DNA of 44,765 bases from a virus (IMGVR_UViG_3300020152_000001:1-44765); one strand, 5' to 3'. Positions 6,412-13,747 are shown, counted from the first letter of the stretch. The notes: generated from the letters alone by a model not told the origin. Translations and numbers: made by a program.

Positions 6412-6674
6412 GCGTGTTTGCGGCGCGGAATAAAACCGTCGCTGACTTTTATCGCGACGCTGCCTTTCAGCGAGTGGACCTTCGGCGCTTCTGGCGTGCC
6501 GGCCGCGACAGCAACTTCGGCGATGCCAGCGGCGTCGATCGCGCCTTCGGAGATCAGCCTTCGCGCTTCGACGATGTCGACGACGCGAACAGGCGACAGG
6601 CGGCCGTTGTCGAGACGGCGGAGTAGGCGAAAGCGCCCGGCGCGGGCGCGGCTGTGTTTGATCGTCAGACTCAT
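6408..6674 (-). CDS. Hypothetical basic protein translated with thyA
   Basis: 88 aa. The ATG overlaps the thyA stop (ATGA), indicating translational coupling; this start is chosen over longer upstream options, which merely read thyA in another frame. Composition is basic at both ends ([21 protein letters not shown]) with a central helix-forming segment ([24 protein letters not shown]). It could bind nucleic acid, but no family is recognised. Confidence 0.75.
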   Translation of the reverse strand: MSLTIKHSRARAGRFRLLRRLDNGRLSPVRVVDIVEARRLISEGAIDAAGIAEVAVAAGTPEAPKVHSLKGSVAIKVSDGFIPRRKHA

Positions 6675-7552
6675 TTGCTCACGGGCGCTTTGATCGTTGG
6701 GTGTGGCTGGTAGCCTACGAGGTTGAAGTCTTCGAAGACGAAGTCGTCGATGTCCTGGCGTGTTGGGTTGATGATCATCTCCGGCGCCTTGCGAGTTTCG
6801 TCCCAGCGGCTGAGTTGAAGTCGCGCCTGATCGAGGTGGTTCTCGTACAGATGGCAATCGCCGATCGTATGGACGAACTCTCCGGGCTCAAGGTGGCAAA
6901 TCTGTGCGATCATCATCGTCAGCAGCGCGTAGCTCGCGATGTTGAACGGAACGCCTAGGAAGAAGTCACCGCTGCGCTGATACAGATGGCAGTTCAGCTT
7001 GCCTTCCTGAACGTAGAATTGGAAGAGCACGTGGCACGGCGGCAGCGCGACATCGGCGAGATCGTCGGGGTTCCAGGCCGTGACTATGTGCCGGCGGCCG
7101 TGTGGGTCCTTCTTGATGCCGTTGATCACGCGCCAGAGCTGGTCGATGCTCTGCTGTCCCCAACAACGCCACTGCTCTCCGTAAACGGGTCCGAGGTCGC
7201 CGTTCTCGTCTGCCCACTCATCCCAGATCGTGACGCCGGCTTCTTGCAGGCTGCGGACATTGGTCTCGCCGCGAATGAACCAGAGGAGTTCGTGGATGAC
7301 GGACTTCAGATGCACACGCTTCGTCGTCAGCAGCGGAAAGCCTTTGTCGAGATCGAAGCGCATCTGCGGCGCGAAGATCGAGATCGTCGGGCCGTTGCGG
7401 GTCTCGGCGCGGACGCCGCGCTCCAAGATCAATTCCAAGACGCGGAGATACTCGTCGTCGAAGACGTTGGTGCAAGGAGATGGGATCGAACCACCGACCA
7501 CAGCATTATCGGTGCTGTGCTCTACCGCTGAGCTATCCTTGCTCGAAATCAT
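6671..7552 (-). CDS. thyA: Thymidylate synthase (ThyA type)
   Basis: Converts dUMP to dTMP with methylene-tetrahydrofolate, supplying thymidine for phage replication. Visible ThyA landmarks are [39 protein letters not shown], the catalytic Cys in [11 protein letters not shown], the dUMP-binding [21 protein letters not shown], and the C-terminal [11 protein letters not shown]. The family core begins at about [14 protein letters not shown]. The only ATG in frame lies 28 codons upstream, on the 5' side of a tRNA-Ile gene, so the N-terminal ~28 codons read through the tRNA. Downstream of the tRNA only TTG codons are available. The true start is therefore uncertain. It is followed by a coupled small gene. 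Confidence 0.93.
   Translation of the reverse strand: MISSKDSSAVEHSTDNAVVGGSIPSPCTNVFDDEYLRVLELILERGVRAETRNGPTISIFAPQMRFDLDKGFPLLTTKRVHLKSVIHELLWFIRGETNVRSLQEAGVTIWDEWADENGDLGPVYGEQWRCWGQQSIDQLWRVINGIKKDPHGRRHIVTAWNPDDLADVALPPCHVLFQFYVQEGKLNCHLYQRSGDFFLGVPFNIASYALLTMMIAQICHLEPGEFVHTIGDCHLYENHLDQARLQLSRWDETRKAPEMIINPTRQDIDDFVFEDFNLVGYQPHPTIKAPVSK
7468..7542 (-). tRNA. tRNA-Ile(GAU) overlapping the 5' end of thyA
   Basis: Acceptor GCAAGGA/TCCTTGC, D-arm GCTC/GAGC, anticodon stem CAGCA/TGCTG with loop CCGATAA (anticodon GAT), T-arm GGTGG-TTCGATC-CCATC, discriminator A, encoded CCA. Position 33 is C instead of the near-universal U. It lies inside the only ATG-started thyA reading frame, so tRNA processing would remove that frame's first codons. 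Confidence 0.9.
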
Positions 7553-7582
7553 ATTTGCTCTGTGTCTTTCTACCGGAGAAAT

Positions 7583-7768
7583 TCAAGCCGCTCCGTGGCG
7601 GACGCGAACTCTCAGAGGTCCAAAGCACCAGAAGGATTCCTTGAGGTGCCGGCGTGGGAATTCCCAGGCCCAGTCTTTCCAAGAGGCGAACAGAGCGTGC
7701 TCTTCGCCCTTCCAATTCCAATAGAGCCAGTAGTTGGCTCCTCGTCGCGGGAACGTGAACCGTTTCAT
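7583..7768 (-). CDS. Small aromatic-rich protein, unknown
   Basis: 61 aa, very rich in Trp, Phe and Tyr (GANYWLYWNWKGEEHALFASWKDWAWEF), ending in a basic tail. ATGA overlap with the upstream gene's stop supports this start and co-translation. No transmembrane segment of normal length. Function unknown. Confidence 0.7.
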   Translation of the reverse strand: MKRFTFPRRGANYWLYWNWKGEEHALFASWKDWAWEFPRRHLKESFWCFGPLRVRVRHGAA

Positions 7769-7968
7769 TTGTGCTCGACGATGCGAACGCGATGACTGCC
7801 GCCGAAGCGACGATCAGCGAACGCTTCCGCTTCTGCCTTGCTGTTGAATTTCTTCGCTGCGGGTTTGATCGTCGTCCAACCGTAATGCGCGAAGAAGCCG
7901 ATCTTCATCTCGCAGTAGAAGAGAGTGCCGGCCAGACGCACGCGATGTTCGATCAGCCAGCAGGACAT
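7765..7968 (-). CDS. Small protein, unknown
   Basis: 67 aa starting MSCWLIEHRVRLAG, two bases after the stop of the Ntn-hydrolase gene. The longer frame upstream is only that gene read out of frame. The C-terminal half (KKFNSKAEAEAFADRRFGGSHRVRIVEHK) is charged and resembles a small alpha/beta module. Co-transcribed with the protease-like gene; function unknown. Confidence 0.75.
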   Translation of the reverse strand: MSCWLIEHRVRLAGTLFYCEMKIGFFAHYGWTTIKPAAKKFNSKAEAEAFADRRFGGSHRVRIVEHK

Positions 7969-7969
7969 C

Positions 7970-8497
7970 TCACTTCCTCTTCGAGCGCACCCGCCATTTG
8001 TCGAGTGGGAGTTTGGTGTCGACGTAATTGATGCCATCGCCACATCCGCTGCTGTGCTTGATGGCAGCGCGGACGGCTTTAATGGCTCCGGAGTCCTTGT
8101 GTGCAAACATGCAGCCGAGCGCGACTGAAGCTCCGGCTCCGCGTGCGAAGTATTCGGGAATCTTCGCACCTCGGTACACGAGCAGCGAGCTGTTGTTTTT
8201 CGAGACCGACGTGAAGTCGATCAGCATCCGCTTCTTGCGGCTGTCTTTCGGTACGGCGACGATGAGAAGTGTTAGGTCGCCGGGATAACTTGGCCGAGCG
8301 CCCGTTTCCACGATCTCTTTCGCCATGGCGACACAGTTGTCGTCGCTGTCGGCGTTGCCGGCCATGCCGACTACGCACTTGTAGTCCTTGGTGCTGAAGA
8401 TCGACAGCTTCGACATCGCCCCCATGGGCATGTCTTCGTCGAAATTGACCCGACGATCAGCAGCAATGACGCCGTCGCGATAGACGAGAACAGTCAC
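7970..8497 (-). CDS. HslV/proteasome-type Ntn hydrolase
   Basis: 175 aa. After Met removal Thr would be residue 1 (MTVLVYRDGVIAADRRV), followed by the Asp of AADRR near 16 and a Lys in the MSKLSIF segment near 30. These are the Thr1/Asp17/Lys33 positions of N-terminal-nucleophile proteases. A strand-rich middle with VVGMAGNADSDD and a Gly-rich GAGASVALGCMFA segment fit the sandwich fold. Phage-encoded homologues of this superfamily are known, though their substrates are mostly undefined. The gene lies between two structured-RNA/tRNA stretches, in the same region as the tmRNA. No unfoldase partner is visible in the window. Confidence 0.85.
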   Translation of the reverse strand: MTVLVYRDGVIAADRRVNFDEDMPMGAMSKLSIFSTKDYKCVVGMAGNADSDDNCVAMAKEIVETGARPSYPGDLTLLIVAVPKDSRKKRMLIDFTSVSKNNSSLLVYRGAKIPEYFARGAGASVALGCMFAHKDSGAIKAVRAAIKHSSGCGDGINYVDTKLPLDKWRVRSKRK

Positions 8498-9192
8498 AGA
8501 GGACCCTTCAGCTCAAAAGAAACTGTGGGCTTGCCGTAGAGTCCCACTACTCCCCCGTGCCCGAAGGCGGCTCATCCGCGTGGCCACGCGAACTCACATG
8601 AGGAACGACGCTATCGGAGTCGCGTCGCGGCATGCTGGGTACTTTCGGCCGCCGGGACCGCCCCGACCTCATGCCTGTTTCACCTTCCCCAGCACTTGCA
8701 GAATTTTGCCGATGACGGTGTCCCCGCCTTCCCTGCTGCCCGGCGACAGCTCTCTCCCTCACACGCGCTACCCGTGCGCTTAGCCAGCTCCACACGGGGC
8801 GGGGAGACGCTGAGACCCGGCCCCCGAGCACTGGCCGCCCAGACAGGGAAAACTCGGTTTCCAATCATCGCCGCCGGTGTCCCCGGAGAACGGCACGATC
8901 GGCACAGCGGTACACTTCAGTCTCGCTTCGGCGATCGGCGACGTACCGGCCTCATGCGGGGAGTCAAAATCAAACGCAGCAGGCGGGTGCGTCCCGCGTA
9001 TCCCTCAGGCGTTGAGGGCGTCCTAGCCTAGACGACCGCCGCGAAATGCTGCCCGGGACGTTCCGCTATGGCGCGGATTTAAGCTCGACGGCCTTGTGTC
9101 GAGCACTCCCGGGACTGCAAACAATCAAGACTTGCGCTTCTGCTTCATCGACTCGCGCTTTCGCCCACGCTGACCGGGGCCGCCTTGACCTT
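8498..9192 (-). ncRNA. Candidate structured non-coding RNA, segment B
   Basis: About 690 nt between tRNA-Tyr and the Ntn-hydrolase gene with no credible protein frame (short frames lack RBS and have erratic composition). Perfect stems include GCTCGAC/GTCGAGC (9083-9104) nested in CCCGGGA/TCCCGGG (9052-9058 with 9107-9113), CCCTCA/TGAGGG (9002-9018) and GCGGG/CCCGC (8983-8997). It includes a tRNA-shaped element. It is part of a leftward transcript starting near 9752. Family unknown; large phage RNAs such as GOLLD and ROOL occupy similar positions beside tRNAs. Confidence 0.6.
8975..9042 (-). other. tRNA-shaped cloverleaf with non-tRNA loops
   Basis: On the minus strand: 7-bp acceptor GCGGCGG/CTGCTGC (two G-U pairs), linker TC, D-arm GTC-TAGGCTAG-GAC, G26, stem CCCTC/GAGGG around AACGCCT, 4-nt variable region, stem GCGGG/CCCGC around a 5-nt loop ACGCA. 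The skeleton and spacing match tRNA, with U8 and a GG in the D-loop. U33, the TTCRA T-loop and a 3' CCA are all missing, so it is not a normal tRNA. Confidence 0.6.
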
Positions 9193-9280
9193 TGGTGCCG
9201 AGAGAAGGAGTCGAGCCTTCGGGGCTCCGAAGAGCAACGCGTTTACAGCGCGCTCCCGCCCCCTACGGGTCTACCTCGGC
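9193..9280 (-). tRNA. tRNA-Tyr(GUA)
   Basis: Acceptor GCCGAGG/TCTCGGC, anticodon stem GCGCG/CGCGT with loop CTGTAAA (anticodon GTA), long class II variable arm (CTCTTCGGAG region) as expected for bacterial Tyr, T-arm GAAGG-CTCGACT-CCTTC, discriminator A, encoded CCA. Confidence 0.93.
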
Positions 9281-9757
9281 AATATCTGGCTCTCAGCAGG
9301 TAGGGTATGTCGCCGAGACTTTCGCTCCGACGCCTTCAAACCGCCCCGCCGGAGACCTGACTAAACTCATCCGGACCCGCCCCACGTGCGGCCACTTACG
9401 CCACCGCCGTGATCTCTCCGGTTAAGACCCCCCACCTGCTTTTTGGTGGAGGAAGGCCGCTCTTGGCTCGACAGCGGGTCCGCGCCGTCGACTTCCGCCC
9501 TGCCATTGCCGCCCCGGCAGGGACCTGTAACTCATGGTGAGCAGGACCTAGAAGCTCGCCTGGGATTTCGTTCCCCGGGGTTAGAAACGCGGAAAATCTT
9601 CCCCGTTCTCCGTAGTCCTGGTGCCGCGTTGACACCCACCTAAAGGCCGGCGTTACCCGGCGAATTCATCGTCGCCTCCCTTGGTCGAGTATCGACAGCG
9701 GGGGTCTTACGCGTTCGTCACGCCGCCCCCGTCTATTCGGTAGCTCAGAGTAAGGGA
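9281..9757 (-). ncRNA. Candidate structured non-coding RNA, segment C
   Basis: About 480 nt between a promoter and tRNA-Tyr, without a credible gene. Stems seen: CCGGAGA/TCTCCGG closing 9349-9421; CCACC/GGTGG (9432-9449); CCCTGCC/GGCAGGG (9498-9522); GCCGG/CCGGC (9646-9661, minus-strand loop GTAACG); GTCGA/TCGAC (9684-9696); CGGGGG/CCCCCG (9699-9731) with inner GCGT/ACGC. It is the first RNA made from the 9758-9785 promoter. Confidence 0.6.
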
Positions 9758-9785
9758 GGATTGCACACGTCAGCGAGACTGTCAA
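9758..9785 (-). promoter_or_regulatory. Promoter of structured RNA C, tRNA-Tyr and downstream genes
   Basis: Minus strand TTGACA, 16 nt, CAATCC with G before it; -35 preceded by GC as in the other promoters. It lies just inside the end of the small gene downstream of the portal. Transcription would begin near 9751 with no protein gene for over 1.2 kb. Confidence 0.65.
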
Positions 9786-9793
9786 GCAGGATT

Positions 9794-9997
9794 TTAGGCT
9801 TCGAGCTGGCGTTCGCAGAAGGCCGCGTAGACGTTGGGTCGATTGGCCCCGGAGCCTTCATGGTTCTCGGCCGAGGTCGCCGCCGCTCGCATGCACTCAG
9901 TCAGCGTGCGGTATTCGCCAACGGGGACCGTAGTCGTTGTGTCCCAGAGCCCGAAGAGCTTCAAGTGGATGACGACGACCAGGACCCAGACTTCCAT
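9794..9997 (-). CDS. Small protein with hydrophobic N terminus
   Basis: 67 aa starting MEVWVLVVVIHLKLFGLW, a short hydrophobic segment that could be a signal anchor, followed by a soluble part (PVGEYRTLTECMRAAATSAEN) with two Cys and ending FCERQLEA. The start overlaps the portal stop (TAATG). Two Cys in a presumably exported segment could form a disulfide. Function unknown. Confidence 0.75.
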   Translation of the reverse strand: MEVWVLVVVIHLKLFGLWDTTTTVPVGEYRTLTECMRAAATSAENHEGSGANRPNVYAAFCERQLEA

Positions 9998-11727
9998 TAT
10001 CTGCGGCCTCCGCCGCCGCCGGCCGGTCGTTGGCCACCGCCCTGGCGCTGCTGCTGCGCCGCTCGAAGCGCGTTGGCTTGTGGCGGCGGCCGTAGTTTGG
10101 CCTCGCGTTCGCGGGCCTTGCGTTCGGCTTCGGCTTGCTCGCTCTCGTGTTCGCGAGTTGCGGCTCCCTCTTCGCTCTCGTGTTCGCGATCGAGCGCGTT
10201 CTCGCCGCGATCGAGATCGGCGTTCTCGTCGTCGATCTCCGACTGCCGGTTCGGGTAGCCGCGCTGGCGGGCTTCGGCGTCCGGCTGCATCGGGAACGAG
10301 TTCGTGCTCGTGAGCAGCTTCTTGAGTTCTTCGATCGACAGCCAGTCGGGGATGACTTCGGCGCGACGCAGGTAGTCGTGAACGACTTCGATCGGCAGGA
10401 TGCCATCGGTATACATCGCGTGGATGGCGCGGAACTCGCGAGCGCTGATGTTGTCGAACAGGAAGTCTTTGTTGCTTTCGACCAGAGCCTTCTCGGCTTC
10501 GGCCGCCGGCACGTCTTGCCAGACCAGCCACCACTGCAGCAGCTGCGTGAAGCCGGTGTCCAGCGTGCTCGACACATTCAACAGCGTCGACTGTTCGTTG
10601 CGCTCTTTGGTCTTGGCGACGTTGTCGCTCTCGGCCGTCGAGCCGCTGCGAAAACCCAGAAGCCGACCGCCGAGGCTCGACACCTGTTGTTCTTTTTGAT
10701 CGAGAGCGGACTCAAGAAACTTGAGACCATGGCCGTTGAATTCAATGACGCCGGGCTTTTCGTTTGGCCCGACTTCCCAGACCGTCGACGGGCCCAGGTG
10801 GTATTCGCTCTTGTCGCTGGCTCCGTTCACCTGCACGTAGTAGATCGGGAGCCCGGTGAAGAAGCGCCCGTGCTCCAGGTGAGCGTAGCTGCGATAGTGG
10901 CTGAGGTTCAGCGTCGCGATGTCATACACCGGCGACTTCTCGACATCGGGGCCGTTGGTGTACGGGCCGAAGAAGACGAAGGGGATGTAGGAGAATGGGA
11001 CGCCGCGATTTTTCGGCGTGAAGACGTTGGACGGGGCGGCGTCGATCGACGCATCCGCGCCTTCGTTCTCGTAGACCTCTTGCACGTAGGCCCAACCGTT
11101 CGAGGTCTCGGACGACTCCACGAGCTTGCAGATGCGATACGTGGTGAAATACTGGCGGCTCTGTCCTTGAGACGCGCGGCTGATCTTGATCTCGCGGAGA
11201 ACGATTTTCGAGAGCACGCAGCGGCCGTCGATGTCCATCGTCTCCCAGTCGACGATGTTCTCGGAGATGTAGGAGCAGAGATACGGCGGCGCGCTGCCGT
11301 TCGCATCCATGTCGAGGAGAACGCCGACACGGCCCATGTGGATGATTTCTTGGGCCACGAGCTTGACGACGAGTTCAAGGCTCTCGTTGCTCTTGCCGAT
11401 CTTCTTCAGTCCCTTCTCCAGGCGCTGAGGAACGCCGGTGAACTTCGCCGGCCGGCGGAAGAGCGTGCCAATCATTCCCGACACAGTGCGACCGACCATG
11501 TTGTAGAACACGGCGCGATCGAGATAGGCCTGATACTCGTCGGTGTCCTGGGTCTCCAGGCGCGGGAGGTAGATGACGCCCTTCCGCTTGACCTCGACTT
11601 CGCCGAGGAAGGTGTCGCGCAACAACGACCACTCCGGCGCCCAATAGGCGTAGTCCGGGTGGGCGAACTCCGGGCCCATGGTCAGAGCCGCGAGAGCGCG
11701 ATTATTTTGCGGGTTCTTTTTGGCCAC
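9997..11727 (-). CDS. Portal protein (DUF4055-like)
   Basis: 576 aa. It would form the dodecameric ring at the capsid vertex through which DNA is packed and ejected. Seen: N-terminal YWAPEWSLLRDTFLGEVEVKR; FYNMVGRTVSGMIGTLFRRP; a strand-rich wing with YISENIVDWE; then SYIPFVFFGPYTNG and DIATLNLSHYRSYAHLEHG, typical of this portal family; and LLGFRSGSTAESDNVAKTKE. The C terminus (about 490-576) is low complexity: acidic coiled-coil (RGENALDREHESEEGAATREHESEQ broken into shorter repeats) ending in Gln/Gly/Arg. A promoter lies ~45 nt upstream. The terminase lies 8 kb away, separated by repeats and accessory genes, which is unusual. Confidence 0.9.
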   Translation of the reverse strand: MAKKNPQNNRALAALTMGPEFAHPDYAYWAPEWSLLRDTFLGEVEVKRKGVIYLPRLETQDTDEYQAYLDRAVFYNMVGRTVSGMIGTLFRRPAKFTGVPQRLEKGLKKIGKSNESLELVVKLVAQEIIHMGRVGVLLDMDANGSAPPYLCSYISENIVDWETMDIDGRCVLSKIVLREIKISRASQGQSRQYFTTYRICKLVESSETSNGWAYVQEVYENEGADASIDAAPSNVFTPKNRGVPFSYIPFVFFGPYTNGPDVEKSPVYDIATLNLSHYRSYAHLEHGRFFTGLPIYYVQVNGASDKSEYHLGPSTVWEVGPNEKPGVIEFNGHGLKFLESALDQKEQQVSSLGGRLLGFRSGSTAESDNVAKTKERNEQSTLLNVSSTLDTGFTQLLQWWLVWQDVPAAEAEKALVESNKDFLFDNISAREFRAIHAMYTDGILPIEVVHDYLRRAEVIPDWLSIEELKKLLTSTNSFPMQPDAEARQRGYPNRQSEIDDENADLDRGENALDREHESEEGAATREHESEQAEAERKAREREAKLRPPPQANALRAAQQQRQGGGQRPAGGGGGRR

Positions 11728-11774
11728 GGGGGTTCCTCAGTGGCGGCGGCGTCGGCTGGTAAGCGAAGCTGCCA

Positions 11775-11802
11775 CGTTGTCATTTTCGCTTACGTTTGTC
11801 AA
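11775..11802 (-). promoter_or_regulatory. Promoter of the portal gene
   Basis: Minus strand TTGACA, 16 nt, ACAACG with G before it. The spacer holds AACGTAAGCGAAAATG, similar to the shared element. It overlaps the 3' end of the upstream HNH gene, so portal has its own message. Confidence 0.65.
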
Positions 11803-12475
11803 GACTACGGACGGCCTTGGACGGGCGAACCTCGTAGCCGTGATTCCGTAGGACTTTCTCGCAGAGGTGGAGGAATTCGCCCAAAGTCATGTCGCCTTTG
11901 GCGGAATTCGCGGTGGCCGTGGTCAGTCCCACGTTCACAAGGGTGTTGGGTCCGCCGCGACTGCGGGGGTGAATGTGATCTAAGGCCCAGCTGTCGGTCA
12001 GGAGGTTGATGGCGTCGCCAGTGAGATAACACCGGGGGTCGGCGTTGATCTTCTCCATGACGGCGTCGAGATCGGCGTCGATGGGCGTGTGGCCGCGCTT
12101 CTTCGCCTTCGACCCCGGGGTAATCCGCATCTGCACGGAGCGGCGGACGGGGTCGCGGCGCTCGACGGCGGTGGTCGCGGCGATCGGCGGCCGGCCCGGG
12201 CGGTTCTTGTGCTTGGTCTCTGCGGCCCGGAATGTCTGGAGCTTCTTCCCGACCTTACCCCTGACCGTGCCTTTGGCCTTGCGGACGCGGGCCCGGGTTT
12301 TGTCCCGGGTGCTGGGATTGAGGTGGTAGGAGACCGTCGAGAGGCTGCAACCCAACGCCGGGGCGATGGCTTTGTGGCTGAGACCCAGAGCCTTCAAGGC
12401 AGCGATCTTCGAGCCCAGGTCCCCGGGGCCATCTACAATCGCGACTACTTCAGCTGTGGCGGCGTTCGCGGACAA
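11780..12475 (-). CDS. HTH-HNH endonuclease
   Basis: 231 aa. Residues ~22-52 form a helix-turn-helix (KIAALKALGLSHKAIAPALG, STVSYHLNP). A long basic linker follows, and a C-terminal HNH domain at ~145-205 shows CYLTGDAI, then DHIHPRSRGGPNTLVNVGL, then ATANSAKGDMTLGEF. The D-H and N residues of HNH nucleases are present. Phage HNH enzymes act in packaging or as homing nucleases. The location next to portal allows a packaging role, while the HTH fits a site-specific nicking or homing enzyme. The intergenic region upstream carries repeated TTCGAA palindromes that the HTH might bind. Confidence 0.88.
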   Translation of the reverse strand: MSANAATAEVVAIVDGPGDLGSKIAALKALGLSHKAIAPALGCSLSTVSYHLNPSTRDKTRARVRKAKGTVRGKVGKKLQTFRAAETKHKNRPGRPPIAATTAVERRDPVRRSVQMRITPGSKAKKRGHTPIDADLDAVMEKINADPRCYLTGDAINLLTDSWALDHIHPRSRGGPNTLVNVGLTTATANSAKGDMTLGEFLHLCEKVLRNHGYEVRPSKAVRSLDKRKRK

Positions 12476-12847
12476 GCGCGGGTCCCAGGTTCAGAGGGGA
12501 TGGGGCCTTGGTCGTTGCGCTTATCGGAATGTCAGTTTGGCTTACCCGAAACCGGGTTCGAAGTCAAGTGGGGGTTTCGAACCGTCTCAACTGCGTTGGG
12601 TTCGAAACCTCGGCCCGGGGTTCGAACTGACCCGATTTCGGCTCAATTTCCAGGACTGACCCAATTTCGGTTCACTGAAGCTAACAGGGGAAGCTCAGGA
12701 CGGTTCCGATTTCGTGTGCAGAAGGTAACGGAAAATGACACTTTACGCAAGTGAGGTCGGTGGCTCAACGGCGGCGCATCTGCGAGGTGCGCCGTATTTC
12801 CCCTCGGCGGCGCATCTGCATTCTCTCTGCAACCTGCGGAGATCGAC
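12476..12847. repeat. Repeat-rich regulatory region upstream of the HTH-HNH gene
   Basis: No gene. Four TTCGAA palindromes at 12557, 12576, 12601 and 12621, mostly as GGGTTCGAA or GGTTTCGAACC; a direct repeat ACTGACCCRATTTCGG at 12626 and 12655; and GGCGGCGCATCTGC at 12770 and 12806. One GCGTTGGGT (12593) lies between TTCGAA copies. This is the pattern of an operator array or binding region, serving the leftward HNH gene, the rightward Tat-type gene, or both. Confidence 0.6.
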
Positions 12848-13330
12848 ATGGGTATTTCACGGCGGGGGCTCATCACGGCCCTAGGTGTTTCAACTGCGTT
12901 GGGTGCGTTGGGTGAGACGCCTGCTGGGGTGCAGACCGTCGACGAAGTTTTTCGACTTGCCGAGCGTTGGGTTGCCGCGAAGGCGGAGCAGACCGCGCTC
13001 GTTCGCAAGTGGCAGCGAGCGGAGACGAAGTTCTTCGCGGCGTTTAAGGCGGCCGAACTGACGTATGAAGACGCCTACCGACGCCGCTGGCCCGAAGTGC
13101 GTCAGATGAAAGCGCTAGATCGCGAGATCAAGCAGCTCGATCGCGTTCTCGACGGGCTTGCACGTGAGATCAGACGCACGCCGGCAACGACTCCGGCCGG
13201 TGCGCTCGCGAAGATCGAGATCGCGCTTCGCATTCAAGATCGCATCGACTTCTACACGCACGCGTGGGAATTGATGTCCTCCGGCCGCGACGAACTAAAG
13301 CTGATGATACCGAATTTGGTATCAAACTGA
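12848..13330 (+). CDS. Protein with twin-arginine-like signal sequence
   Basis: 160 aa. The N terminus MGISRRGLITALGVSTALGA has SRRGLIT followed by a hydrophobic stretch, close to the Tat signal motif S-R-R-x-F-L-K. The rest is helical and highly charged (AAKAEQTALVRKWQRAETKFF, LDREIKQLDRVLDGLAREI), probably a coiled coil. It is a lone rightward gene in a repeat-rich zone, with three copies of GCGTTGGGT in its first 125 nt. This suggests an accessory (moron-like) gene acting in the envelope. Such Tat-type small proteins are common in alphaproteobacteria. Function unknown. Confidence 0.75.
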   Translation: MGISRRGLITALGVSTALGALGETPAGVQTVDEVFRLAERWVAAKAEQTALVRKWQRAETKFFAAFKAAELTYEDAYRRRWPEVRQMKALDREIKQLDRVLDGLAREIRRTPATTPAGALAKIEIALRIQDRIDFYTHAWELMSSGRDELKLMIPNLVSN

Positions 13331-13747
13331 GCGCCTGATATTGTTCTCGATGTCGGGGGCATACTCCCCCTGGGTCCCTCCTGGTCGACAATCAAAAATA
13401 TTTGTCTGCCGGCGGACAGTCGAAATCGGTTGTCGCTCCGGTGCGTACTCCCCCGTGGGTCCCCTCCTCCGGCTTTCACTAGAATCCGCGTTTTCAGCAT
13501 CCGTTGAAAACCGCCGATCGAATGAAAGCGGATGTCGAGTTTTGGTATTACTCCGAGCTGGTAACAGGGGCGCCGAGGCGCCCCATAGGGGTACACCCCC
13601 TAGGGTCCCTAGAGCCGAAAAGGATCGTTAAGTGAATCGAGTCGATTGCTCGAAGCTGAGGGGATAGGGGACGCGTCCCCTATCCCCATTGTTCACACAC
13701 TCCAAAGCAACAGCAATAGGAATGCGGCAATCGCTAGGTTTAAGAGC
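13331..13747. other. Non-coding region with direct repeat and hairpins
   Basis: No credible gene. An imperfect direct repeat (GCRTACTCCCCC, TGGGTCCC, TCCT) occurs at 13359 and 13443. GGGTCCC elements recur here (also at 13602) and in the array at 18.9 kb. A perfect 8-bp hairpin GGGGCGCC-GA-GGCGCCCC lies at 13567-13584, immediately followed by a second small stem TAGGGG-taca-CCCCCTA. Confidence 0.6.
13660..13687. terminator. 28-bp perfect palindrome
   Basis: GGGGATAGGGGACG followed directly by its reverse complement, centred on an MluI-type ACGCGT at 13671-13676. It lies between a rightward gene end and a leftward gene end (convergent genes), which fits a bidirectional terminator. As DNA it could also extrude a cruciform or bind a dimeric protein. 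Confidence 0.6.

Noticed and set aside
8541-9192. Short open frames in the 8.5-9.2 kb region
   Set aside because: None has a ribosome-binding site or ordered composition, and the strong stem-loops fit an RNA better.
10135-12009. 624-codon open frame on plus strand opposite the portal gene
   Set aside because: Antisense shadow of the clearly coding portal and HNH genes; no motif and no promoter.
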